Assembly: GCA_039566865.1 (NCBI GenBank)
Contig: CM076943.1
Coordinates: forward strand, 35,224,663 to 35,288,662
Direction of reading: 5' to 3'
Source: Aurelia coerulea
Taxonomy: Eukaryota > Cnidaria > Scyphozoa > Semaeostomeae > Ulmaridae
Length of the DNA: 64,000 bases
The position numbers were made by a program, and so were the translations under genes. The notes under the pieces were generated by a model. It saw only the letters and a list, made by a program, of their open reading frames with translations. It did no database searches and had not been told where the DNA came from. This document shows positions 31,955-40,665 of the stretch, piece by piece (within the stretch, counting starts at the first letter, position 1; every line of letters starts with the position of its first letter).

Positions 31955-32451
31955 AATTGCGCCAGCGTAACCTTTTTGTCTAAAACCCTTTACATTTCTT
32001 CACTATCAGATTTAGAAGTGCGTGCTGTGTATTATACCTTTCTAAATCCGCAAAGAAAATTTGACAAGAAACTTGTGACAAAAGTCATCATTTGCTCATA
32101 CATCATTCTTTCAAATACCTTAGAAATAGGGGGAAGTACAGTAATAGGTCTGTAGTTCTTCTTGCTTAATGTATCAGTGCTCTTAATGAGAGCACTGACG
32201 TCGCCAGCCTTAAGTTCTTTAGGGAACTCTAACTTTGCCAAGCAGCTGTTCAGATTTGATTGTAAAACTTCTGAAAAAATATCGGCATTTTCTTTTAATA
32301 TTTTTGCTGGGATGCTCCCTTTGGGGGCTGCTTTTTTAAGATCAAGCTTAGTAAGCTGCAGATACATTTCACCTAATGTGACTTCCCTGAAGTCAAATTT
32401 TTGGTTGAATTTGAAATTCTCCCGTATCGCGATGATACTGGGATGTGAAAC

Positions 32452-33123
32452 CTATTTCTTAGTGGCAATATCAATAGGATCTTCATTTTGCACAGGAGAT
32501 CGGCTGTTTTCTTCTCGCAAAATTCCAAGAGAATCAGTGATATTTATGAAAAAGGTATCGAAAACCTCGGCTATTTCTAGTTCATTAGTAAGTATCTTAC
32601 CGTCCTCATTGAGGGTAATGCTAGAATTTGTTTGCACCTTATCTGAAAAAAGGGGTTTCACGGTTTTCCAAAATTTCCGATTGTCTGAAATATCTTTCAA
32701 GTTCAAATTCTTATAATATTCGAATTTTGCCTTTCGAAGTAATTTGACACATTTATTTCTCTGCTTTTTGAAAGTATTTAAATTACTCTGAGTCCTTTCC
32801 TTGTTATATTTATTTCGCAATTGTGTGCGTAACATGATAGCTTTCCGCAAAGCTTTTGTCATAAAGGGACCATCGTTTGCCCTAACGTACTTTTTCTTTA
32901 GAGGGGCGTGCCTATTTAAAACAGTTTCGACTACAGATTCAAATGCACTGTAATCAAAATGGTTATTTTGGTGTGCACCTAGATTTTCTTTTAGGTCTTT
33001 TCTAAATGACTGAACATCAAAGTTCCTATAGTCCCTATACATTACTATCTCAGGACTCCTCTTTATATAACCATCCTTTAATACTGTCATTATCATACTA
33101 TGAAAATATGTGATTTCTAGCAA
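32452..33123 (-). pseudogene. LINE-G connector between endonuclease and RT
   Basis: 223 residues: charged, helix-rich, with RNKYNKERTQSNLNTFKKQR and YYKNLNLKDISDNRKFWK. This is the standard linker in CR1/Jockey-type ORF2 proteins. Just upstream, near 33130, a degenerate SDH-type endonuclease end is readable. Confidence 0.75.
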
Positions 33124-33184
33124 AATATGAGAAGCTTATCTTCTGCATTATGGCTAGAGTTTCCCAAAAGACTATTATTTTGGT

Positions 33185-33283
33185 TTTCAATTTATTGGGG
33201 ACCCTTTCTACCCAGCTACCCGGGAAGCCTCCTGGTTTTTAAGTTCTGTGAATTAAGAATTCAATTCGATTCAATTCAAATCA
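33185..33283 (+). repeat. Short spacer ending in an (ATTCA)-type repeat
   Basis: CAATTCGATTCAATTCAAAT at 33263-33283 looks like the tail of a small plus-strand retroelement or SINE. It separates LINE-G from LINE-H. Confidence 0.4.
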
Positions 33284-33286
33284 TCG

Positions 33287-34792
33287 ATGGGATTTGGTAC
33301 TGATGGTATTGCTAATTTCTTTCTGAAAGCTGGTCTTCCGGTCATAGCTGAGTCCCTTTGCGACATTTTCAATCTATCTCTAGCAACTGGGAGCTTTCCC
33401 AATTCATGGAAGGTTGCGAGAGTTGCCCCTATATTCAAAAGTGGGCAAAAAGATGATCGCTCTAACTACAGACCAATGTCGGTGCTCCCTTTCTTGTCTA
33501 GAGTATTCGAAAAGCTGGTTTACAACCAGGTTTACGAATACTTGGATAGAAACAAGCTCCTTTTCTCGCACCAGTCTGGCTTCAGGTCTTTGCACTCTGT
33601 GGTTACTTGCTTATTAAATAGCACTGACGATTGGTATGTAAATATGGATAACGGGAAATACACTGCGATGGTATTTATCGACCTAAAAAAAGCTTTTGAT
33701 ACCGTTGATCATCAAATTTTACTTGCGAAACTAAAAAAATATGGCATAGATGGTCATGAGCATTCTTGGTTTAAGTCCTATCTGCAAAACCGACGTCAAT
33801 TCTGCAAGGTCAATGGCACATCCTCAAGTTTACAAAAGGTTGATTGCGGAGTGCCACAGGGTTCATGTCTTGGTCCACTCCTTTTTCTAATTTATATTAA
33901 CGATCTCCATATGTCTCTCCGTAAATGCAATGTGACAATGTATGCTGATGACACAAGTATTTCACATTCTGCGAAAAATATCAACGAGTTGAATGACACA
34001 CTGAATAGTGATCTCGATCGGCTAAAGGAATGGTTACAAGGGAACAAACTGTCACTAAATGTCGTAAAGACACAGGCGATGGTTGTAGGTTCTCGACCAA
34101 ACCTAAAAAAGATTGCTGACAATAAAGTAGAGACCCCATCATTTGTTATTGATGGCGCTGAAATTGACATCGTTAAAAATGTAAAATATTTAGGAGTCCA
34201 ACTTGATGATAGCCTCGTTTGGGATCGGAACACGAAATTATTATGTAGCAAACTGTCTCGTGCTCTAGGATTTTTGAAATATGCCAAAAAATTCGTACCC
34301 AAGGATACCTTAATCAAAATGTATCATGGCATCGTAGAGCCACATTTCCGTTATTGCTGTTCTGTTTGGGGAGGCTGCAGTGAAACCAGATTGCAAACCA
34401 TACAAAAATTGCAAAATCGAGCTGCAAGAATTGTCACCAATAGCAGCTATGATGTATCCGCCTCAAATTTGATCAAGGAACTAAATTGGCCAACGGTTAC
34501 GGAAATGATAAAATGCGAGACAGCTACTATTACATACAAAGCATTGTCAGGTCTTGCACCCGGCTATCTTTCAAACCTTTTCAAGAAAAACTCTGCGCGT
34601 GATATCAGTATGAATTTGCGGAATGCCATTGCCGATGTCCTTGTTCCAAGGATGAAAACTTGCAATGGGCAGAAAGCGATATCTTTCCGGGGTGCAAAGA
34701 CTTGGAATGAATTGCCTTTGGATGTCAAACAAGCACCCTCTCTTAGCATTTTTAAAAGTATGCTGAAGAGTAATTTGCCTCTCTCAGGCTAA
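33287..34792 (+). CDS. LINE-H reverse transcriptase ORF, 501 codons, intact to its stop
   Basis: The longest uninterrupted LINE frame of its group here. Residues 1-60 are the RT entry with WKVARVAPIFKSG. Residue 63 on has NYRPMSVLPFLSRVFEKL, then MVFIDLKKAFDTVDHQILL (motif A), CGVPQGSCLGPLLFLIYIND (motif B) and MYADDTSIS (motif C). The thumb with YLGVQLDDSLVWD and the C-terminal domain ending LPLDVKQAPSLSIFK follow. The stop is at 34790-34792. The element is 5' truncated: endonuclease and ORF1 are missing, and the first Met is not a native start. The catalytic aspartates are present. Relatively young by its lack of frame breaks. Confidence 0.9.
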   Translation: MGFGTDGIANFFLKAGLPVIAESLCDIFNLSLATGSFPNSWKVARVAPIFKSGQKDDRSNYRPMSVLPFLSRVFEKLVYNQVYEYLDRNKLLFSHQSGFRSLHSVVTCLLNSTDDWYVNMDNGKYTAMVFIDLKKAFDTVDHQILLAKLKKYGIDGHEHSWFKSYLQNRRQFCKVNGTSSSLQKVDCGVPQGSCLGPLLFLIYINDLHMSLRKCNVTMYADDTSISHSAKNINELNDTLNSDLDRLKEWLQGNKLSLNVVKTQAMVVGSRPNLKKIADNKVETPSFVIDGAEIDIVKNVKYLGVQLDDSLVWDRNTKLLCSKLSRALGFLKYAKKFVPKDTLIKMYHGIVEPHFRYCCSVWGGCSETRLQTIQKLQNRAARIVTNSSYDVSASNLIKELNWPTVTEMIKCETATITYKALSGLAPGYLSNLFKKNSARDISMNLRNAIADVLVPRMKTCNGQKAISFRGAKTWNELPLDVKQAPSLSIFKSMLKSNLPLSG

Positions 34793-34963
34793 CTCCATTG
34801 TTTTTCATTTATTTTTTTATTTTGGATTGTAAATATAGGTAATCTGTTAGTAATTTTTAGTAATATTGTAAAGTTTGGCACGACCCCCTGTAAAGCAATC
34901 CTCTCGATTGACGGGGCCACCGTGTAAAAATAATGAAAAATGAAATGAAATGAAAGAATAACA
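34793..34963 (+). mobile_element. LINE-H 3' UTR and (AATGA)n tail
   Basis: A 3' UTR with ACGGGGCCACCGTGTAAAAA, followed by AATGAAATGAAATGAAA. The same kind of tail ends LINE-B on the minus strand near 1685-1713, which links the two as one family. Confidence 0.85.
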
Positions 34964-35375
34964 GTTAAAGGCCTTATGCAGCCATATTTTCGACATTGAT
35001 TTTTTTCGATTTTCGAAATATTCAAACTTTACTGATTTCATTGATACCAAATTTTACTCAACATCATTGCGGTTAGGGTGTGAAATTCTGTTTTGAAAAT
35101 TGCTACTCAGCGCGACATTTGACCTTCGCGCGTGACGTCACAATTATGACCACAAACACAACGCACAAGTTTTGTCACGTAAACCCCAATGCGGAGCTCG
35201 CGAGAAGATCAAAGACCGTTCAAGGTTTCTTCAAAATAATCTAAGATACTGATGCATTAGAGCTTCACGAAGTCCCCGTACAAATGAAGCCTTGCTGTAT
35301 TATATTTGAATTTAAATTTCATACTGTTCTGCCCTGTCCACAAACTTACATAGACACATTATCTTTAAGGTATTA
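34964..35375. other. No gene; isolated CRE-type motif
   Basis: Holds TGACGTCA at 35133-35140 within a short stretch (35100-35210) containing several CG dinucleotides. No exon could be supported. Confidence 0.35.
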
Positions 35376-35815
35376 GTAAATCTTGTATGAATTGCAAAGT
35401 AATTTGAATAAGAAAATAATGTCTCCTACTAAGGTTGATGTAAACTCTGGTCAAAGCACTTCTTATACTCTAAACGGTAGCTAATAGTATACTTTTGAAC
35501 AAATTCTGCTAGCTAATAAGATACTTTAGTTCAGAGAGAACTATTCTTATTAGTAAACCTATGCATTAATTGCAAAGACTAAAAGTAACTTTATCGAGAA
35601 ACCAATGGCCCTTACTAAAGTTTAAGTAAATGATTAAAGTACTGTGCTCTTTAGAAAATTATTCTTATTAGTAAATTTTAATATGAATTGCAAAGACGAA
35701 AAGTAACTTTTATAAGAAACTAATGTCTCCTACTAAGTTTAATGTAAACTCTGGTCTAAGCACTTCTTTAGCCCTAAACATTAGCTAAGAGAACACTTAT
35801 CGACCAATTCTCTTA
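35376..35815 (+). repeat. LINE-I 5' region: tandem monomers
   Basis: At least three diverged monomers contain TTATTAGTAAAT, AATTGCAAAGAC and AATGTCTCCTACTAAG-like blocks, then the CTCTGGTCTAAGCACTTCTT block. A further partial copy lies after the 3' end of LINE-I at 40531-40665. Monomeric repeats of this kind can act as promoters in LINE 5' UTRs (inference). Confidence 0.65.
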
Positions 35816-35845
35816 ATGAAAGAGGTACTATGCTGTATAGGAATC

Positions 35846-36091
35846 ATGGCAAACAAAAAGAAACTATCGGGAAAAACGGCAACCGATTTTGGATACCCAC
35901 AAAGTAACTTCTACATTAACGAAAGCCTGACACAACAAAACAAGAATCTACTTCGACTGACAAGAGCCAAGAAGAAAGAGAAGGGATATAGATACGCCTG
36001 GTCAAACAATGGCAACATTTTTGCAAGGAAAGATGCTGAATCCACCATCCTGGCAATAAAGAGTGAGGCAGACCTTGAAAGAATTAAGTAA
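35846..36091 (+). pseudogene. LINE-I ORF1 C-terminal domain (FP25-like)
   Basis: From MANKKKLSGK the frame reads YINESLTQQNKNLLRLTRAK, then YRYAWSNNGNIFARKD and a final SEADLERIK before the stop. The INESLTxxNxxLL... W..NGxxxxRK...I.SEADL pattern is the conserved C-terminal domain of many LINE ORF1 proteins, similar to baculovirus FP25. At 80-90 residues it is only the end of a normal ORF1 protein, so ORF1 is truncated or rearranged at its 5' side. Confidence 0.75.
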
Positions 36092-36202
36092 AACTTTCTT
36101 TTATATCATTAAGAAGACACTCTTTCTTTCGAAACTTTATGAACTTTTAAATTTTATGTTAGGGATCCATACTCTTAATAATACTCGAATCCAATCCCAT
36201 TG

Positions 36203-36660
36203 AACGAAACTTGTAGCACATGCCTGAAAAAGGCAAAACATCCTTCGAAACTAAATTGTCAAATCTGTAAAAATACATTTCATCTAAAATGCTGTGGCGT
36301 TTCGTCAGTTGATTTCAAAAACCTTCAAAAAGAAAGATCACATTGGTTGTGTAGAAATTGCCTTCAAGCGATTCTACCATTTCAAGCCTTAGATAACAAA
36401 AAGTTCGGCAAACTTTTTAAGGAAAGTGACGAGATTAACACGAACCTTGCCACTCAAAATGTTCAAAAAGTATCCAGTAAATATATCCCTAAGTCAAATA
36501 TTTGTTCCGTGTGTGACAAGATTTGCAAATCACCGACAAGTGCAACTTCCTGTTCGCATTGCGAATCTTTGGTTCACACCAAATGCACTCTACTCTCACG
36601 TCATTAACTCTTAACCAGAGGCGCCCCGCTAAATTGGCGGTGCCTTTCTTGCATGAGTAA
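36203..36660 (+). pseudogene. LINE-I ORF2 N-terminus: two PHD-like zinc fingers
   Basis: Finger 1 reads CSTCLKKA, CQICKNTFHLKCCGV and WLCRNCL. Finger 2 reads CSVCDKIC, CSHCESLVHTKC and, after a frameshift near 36605, WRCLSCM. Both have C4HC3-type spacing. PHD-like fingers occur ahead of the endonuclease in some CR1-type ORFs; they are thought to aid nucleic-acid or chromatin contact. The second finger is split by the frameshift, so the protein is not made intact. Confidence 0.75.
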
Positions 36661-37791
36661 CATTTTCCCTTTCAATAGGCTAGAGGATCATGACTTAAGA
36701 ACACTTAGCTTTAACTCTCTATACGATTGCAAATGCAAGTCCAATTGCGTAGAAGAGCCTTATTTCCCAATAATCGAGAAATTAAAGTTAAATAAATCAC
36801 TTCATTACAAAAACTCAAGAGATTCTAGCGATGATATCGATAACCAACTACCATCGAAAAATGATTTTGATTACTACGACACGCATAAATTTCATAAATT
36901 ATTGAATAATAAAACCTTAAACATAAAAAATGACTTTAGCATCATTCATACTAATATTTGCTCTCTACTTAAACATTCTGAGGATATTGATCAACTACTG
37001 GTTATCTTAGATCATAGATTTAACGTCATAGCCCTAACGGAAACTTGGCACTCTTCTAAGAACGACAAAGCGATCAAAGACATTGTCCTCGATGGGTATC
37101 AACCATACCATGGCACGCAAGGCAGTACACTAAAAGGAGGCTGTGGCTTTTTGTTACCGAAAGTCTCAAATTCAAGCCCAGAACAGAATTTGATACAAAT
37201 GTAGAAAACATCAACTCAGAATTTGAGGCAAGTTGGATCGAAATTGTAAACGAAAAGCAAAAAAACATACTCCTTGGATGCATTTATCGACATCCTAGAA
37301 AACCAGACAACCAATTCATCGCTTACATGCAAAACATTTTTGAAAAAATCAAAAAAGAAAATAAACTTCTCGTGATTATAGGGGGTTTTAACTTAAACCT
37401 TTTGAAACATGACACAGATGACAGAATAAAAGATTTTCTCAATTTAATGCTCTCAAATCATTGCCAACCTATGATTACGCAACCAACCAGATTTTCAAAT
37501 GAAAGCAGGCCCTCACTTGTCGACAACATATTTATCAATTCGATCGAGAAGGATACATATAGCGGTAATACAATCCCCAAAATAAGTGATCATTTGCCAA
37601 ATTTTACTTTCATAAAAAGCAGGAACCAAAATCCAATAAAAACAACTAACATCATGGTTAGGGACTTTAAAAATTTTGAAAAGGATAATTTCATGTTAGA
37701 TCTCCAGACAATGAAAAGCTTTGATGATTCGAAGGATGTAAATCACAACTATGACACCATTCCAGGACCATTTCATAAAGTGCCTAGATAA
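36653..37791 (+). pseudogene. LINE-I endonuclease domain
   Basis: The frame 36653-37204 gives FSIIHTNICSLLKH and VIALTETWH (the endonuclease Asn and Glu motifs). After a frame break near 37160, 37327-37791 gives VIIGGFNLNLLKHD (normally GDFN, here GGFN, so one acidic catalytic residue is lost), SLVDNIFIN and ISDHLPNF (SDH motif). It is of the apurinic-endonuclease type that nicks target DNA. Confidence 0.8.
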
Positions 37792-40140
37792 ATACGCTCC
37801 TCTCAAAAAGCTCTCAAAAAGGAAAGAAAAAATGAAAAAGAAACCCTGGATCAACAAAGAAATCCTCAAGTCCATTCGGATGAGAGACAAATTTTACAAA
37901 AAATTCATCAAAACCAAGAATCCAGAATGGGAGGTAAAGTATAAGTCACACAGAAATAAAATAAACCATCTAATAAGAATTAGTAAGCGAAAATACGACT
38001 CGAATTACTTCCAAAATTTCAAAAACGATTCTAAGAAAATATGGTCTGGAATCAAGGAAATTATAAACAAAAACAACAAATCATCATCTTCAAATATTTG
38101 CCTTGAAATAGAAGATAATTTCGTTACTTGCCAAAAACAAGTTGCAGATAGCTTCAATACCTTTTATTCTAACGTCGCCTCAAATCTTGTGAATAAAATG
38201 AAAAAATCATCAAAACATTTCAATGACTACCTGTCTAATGCTTCAATAAATAGTCTGTTCTTGACACCTATTATCCCAGCTGAAATAGAAGATCAAATCT
38301 CTGTCCTAAATGAAAGTAAAGCCCCTGGATCATATGGAATTCCCATAAAAATAGTTAAAATGAGTAAAACTTTAATCTCTGCTCAATTGTCAAAAATCTT
38401 TAACCAATCATTTGAGCATGAAATCTTTCCAGACAAGCTTAAATTTGCATGTGTAACGGGAGTCACTAATTCAAGATTCAAGAACCAGAACCAAGAACCA
38501 AGAACCAAAACACCCTAATTCAAGAACTGGAATTCAAGAACCAAAGTTAGACACCCTAATTCAAGAACCGGAATTCAAGAACCAACTCTGGACACCCTAA
38601 TTCAAGAACCAGAATTCAAGAACCAACCTTGGATACCCTAATTCAAGAACCGGAATTCAAGAACCAACTTTGGACACCCTAATTCAAGAACCAGAATTCA
38701 AGAACCAACCTTGGATACCCTAATTTAAGAACCGGAATTCAAGAACCAACTTTGGACACCCTAATTCAAGAACCAGAATTCAAGAACCAACCTTGGATAC
38801 CCTAATTCAAGAACCGATTCATAAGGGCAACTCTAAACTAAATATGACAAATTATCGTCCAATATCAATTTTACCAACTTTTAATAAAATCCTGGAGAAA
38901 TTAATGTACAAGAGACTAATCAATTTCCTAGATAAAAATAAATCTTTATTTCAACACCAATTTGGTTTTCAAAAAAATAAATCTACGTCACTCGCTATAC
39001 TCGATATCTATACCAATCTAACCAAATCTATGGAAAATAACTATTTTTCGTGCTGTGTCTTCCTAGATTTTGTGAAAGTTTTTGATACCGTTAATCATGA
39101 TATCTTACACTCAAAACTAGAGCATTATGGAATGAGAGGCGTAACAAATAGATGGTTAAAATCTTATCTTCATAATAGGCCTCAAACCGTTAAAATTGGT
39201 AACACAAAGTCAGAAGAGCTCTACATTCGGTCTGGGGTTCCACAAGGTAGCGTTCTTGGACCCCTATTATTTCTAATTTACATTAACGACATACCAAACT
39301 CGTCTAAATTGCTTAAGTTCCATCTCTTTGCAGATGACACAAGCATATTTCAATCGGATAAAAGCATAGACAAAATTGAAAAAACGTTTTTCAATGGCTC
39401 CTGTCTAATAAATTATCTCTTAACGTTAAAAAATCAAATTGCGTCATCTTCAGGCCAGCAAGATAAAAACCTCCTCGTAAGATTAAACTAGAAATTAATG
39501 GTGATCAAATTGAAGAGTTAGATTCCACAAAAATATTTAGGTGTAATCTTAGACCAAAAGTTAAACTGGGAAAAACATATTAGCCATGTGTCTACAAAAC
39601 TTTCAAAATACACAGGACTACTTTATAAACTAAGACACTTTGTGCCAAAAAGTACCTTATCATCTCTTTACAACGCGTTCATCATGCCTCATATTAACTA
39701 CGGCTTAATTAATTGGAGCTCAGCGACAAAGACCAATCTAACCCCCATAAAGCGTTGCTTAAAAAAGGCAGTTCGAGCTATAAACTTTGCTAAAACTCGT
39801 GATCACAGTCTGCCACTTTTCGAGAAACAAAATCTTTTATGCTTCGACGACATAATTTAACTAGAAATAGGAAAATTCATGTTCTCTATTGAAAATAGAC
39901 TCTTGGATCAAACTTTCTTAGAAATGTTTAAAAAACAAATAAACGACACACACGATGTACGCGACAGGCTACCAGAAATGATTTCATTCTTCCAAAAACA
40001 AAACTAAATGTCGTTAAACGCACCATAACATACACTGGTGCCATCACCTGGAATAAAATTCCAAGCGAGATAAAGAATTTAAAAACAAAAACAATGTTTA
40101 GCAAAACTTTTTCTGAACACCTGCGTAAAAATTACTAATT
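37751..40140 (+). pseudogene. LINE-I reverse transcriptase, split by a minisatellite
   Basis: 37751-38460 holds the connector and RT entry (SKAPGSYGIPIKIVKM, FPDKLKFACVT). The minisatellite at 38477-38815 then interrupts, and coding resumes at IHKGNSKLNMTNYRPISILP. CCVFLDFVKVFDTVNHD is motif A (with a K-to-V change in the usual KAFD), followed by SGVPQGSVLGPLLF and FADDTSIF (39330). The C-terminal domain continues with frameshifts to 40140. Confidence 0.85.
38477..38815 (+). repeat. 41-bp minisatellite inside the LINE-I RT
   Basis: About seven units at a regular 41-bp step (starts at 38511, 38552, 38593, 38634 and on), each with CCCTAATTCAAGAACC and GGAATTCAAGAACCAAC. Two variants alternate (TTTGGACA and CCTTGGATA endings), giving an 82-bp higher-order period. 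The array lies between the codons for ACVT and PIHKG, so it was inserted or expanded within the RT. Confidence 0.93.
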
Positions 40141-40530
40141 TCATTACATGTCTGCAAATGTTATGCATCACCAGCCCACAAAATACTGTTTCTACCATTA
40201 TTATCTTTTTTTTCTTCTTTTTCTTTGTTCCTTATCTTTGATGTTTTTGTATATATTTGAAGAAAAAAAAATGTGATAATAATGATGATATTTTTGCTTA
40301 GAACGTATCATGTATGAGTGAATTTTCAAAATATGTAAGCTATCTCCTTGAAAAAGGGGTACTTGGCTCGACAGCCCTCCGGGGTTTCTCTAGAGAAGAA
40401 CTTCTGTTGTTCCCTAGAGTATCCAAGTACCCTGAACAACTTTTTTATTCTTTATCTATTTAAATCTTTCAAACAAGTAGAAATGTAGTAGATTAAATTT
40501 GTTGTTCAAATGAAATTGAAATTGAAATAG
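40141..40530 (+). mobile_element. LINE-I 3' UTR with stem-loop and (GAAATT)n tail
   Basis: GGGTACTTGG at 40364-40373 pairs perfectly with CCAAGTACCC (ending 40434), enclosing about 50 nt with a possible inner CTCTAG pairing. The element ends in GAAATTGAAATTGAAATAG. A 3' UTR stem-loop can serve as the RT recognition site in CR1/L2-like LINEs (inference). Confidence 0.7.
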
Positions 40531-40665
40531 AAAACCATTCTTATGAGTAAATCTTAATATGAATTCTAAAGACTAAAAGTAACTTGAATTAAAAACTAAT
40601 GTCTCCTACTAAGGTTAATGTAAACTCTTGTCTAAGCACTTCTTAAATAAACTTTAGCTTTAGCT
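40531..40665 (+). repeat. Partial LINE-I 5' monomer downstream of LINE-I
   Basis: TTATGAGTAAATCTTAATATGAATT through AATGTCTCCTACTAAGGTTAATG matches 35670-35770 closely. It directly follows the LINE-I tail, which suggests a second head-to-tail copy reduced to its 5' end, or insertion of LINE-I into a pre-existing monomer array. Confidence 0.7.

Larger units (their letters stand above)
30817..33180 (-). mobile_element. LINE-G: nearly full ORF2 3' two-thirds, decayed
   Basis: Minus strand, from the end of the endonuclease (near 33170) to the 3' tail at 30817. 33123-32452 covers the connector with APLKKKYVRANDGPFM. 32367-32032 has YRPITVLPPISKVFE. 31954-31457 has TDLSKAFDCLDHELL, GVPQGSVLGTLLFNIY and CNYADDTTIYVCD. 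31355-31080 has the C-terminal domain, and the final CNCRLCKIYI lies near 30985. Three frame breaks. The 3' end is ATTATTATC-type repeat. It is in the same family as LINE-E. Confidence 0.86.

Noticed and set aside
35133..35140. CRE-containing promoter
   Set aside because: A single TGACGTCA near some CG dinucleotides with no downstream exon is too weak to call a promoter.
38477..38815. CRISPR-like array
   Set aside because: The units are contiguous 41-bp repeats with no unique spacers, in a eukaryotic LINE; it is a minisatellite.
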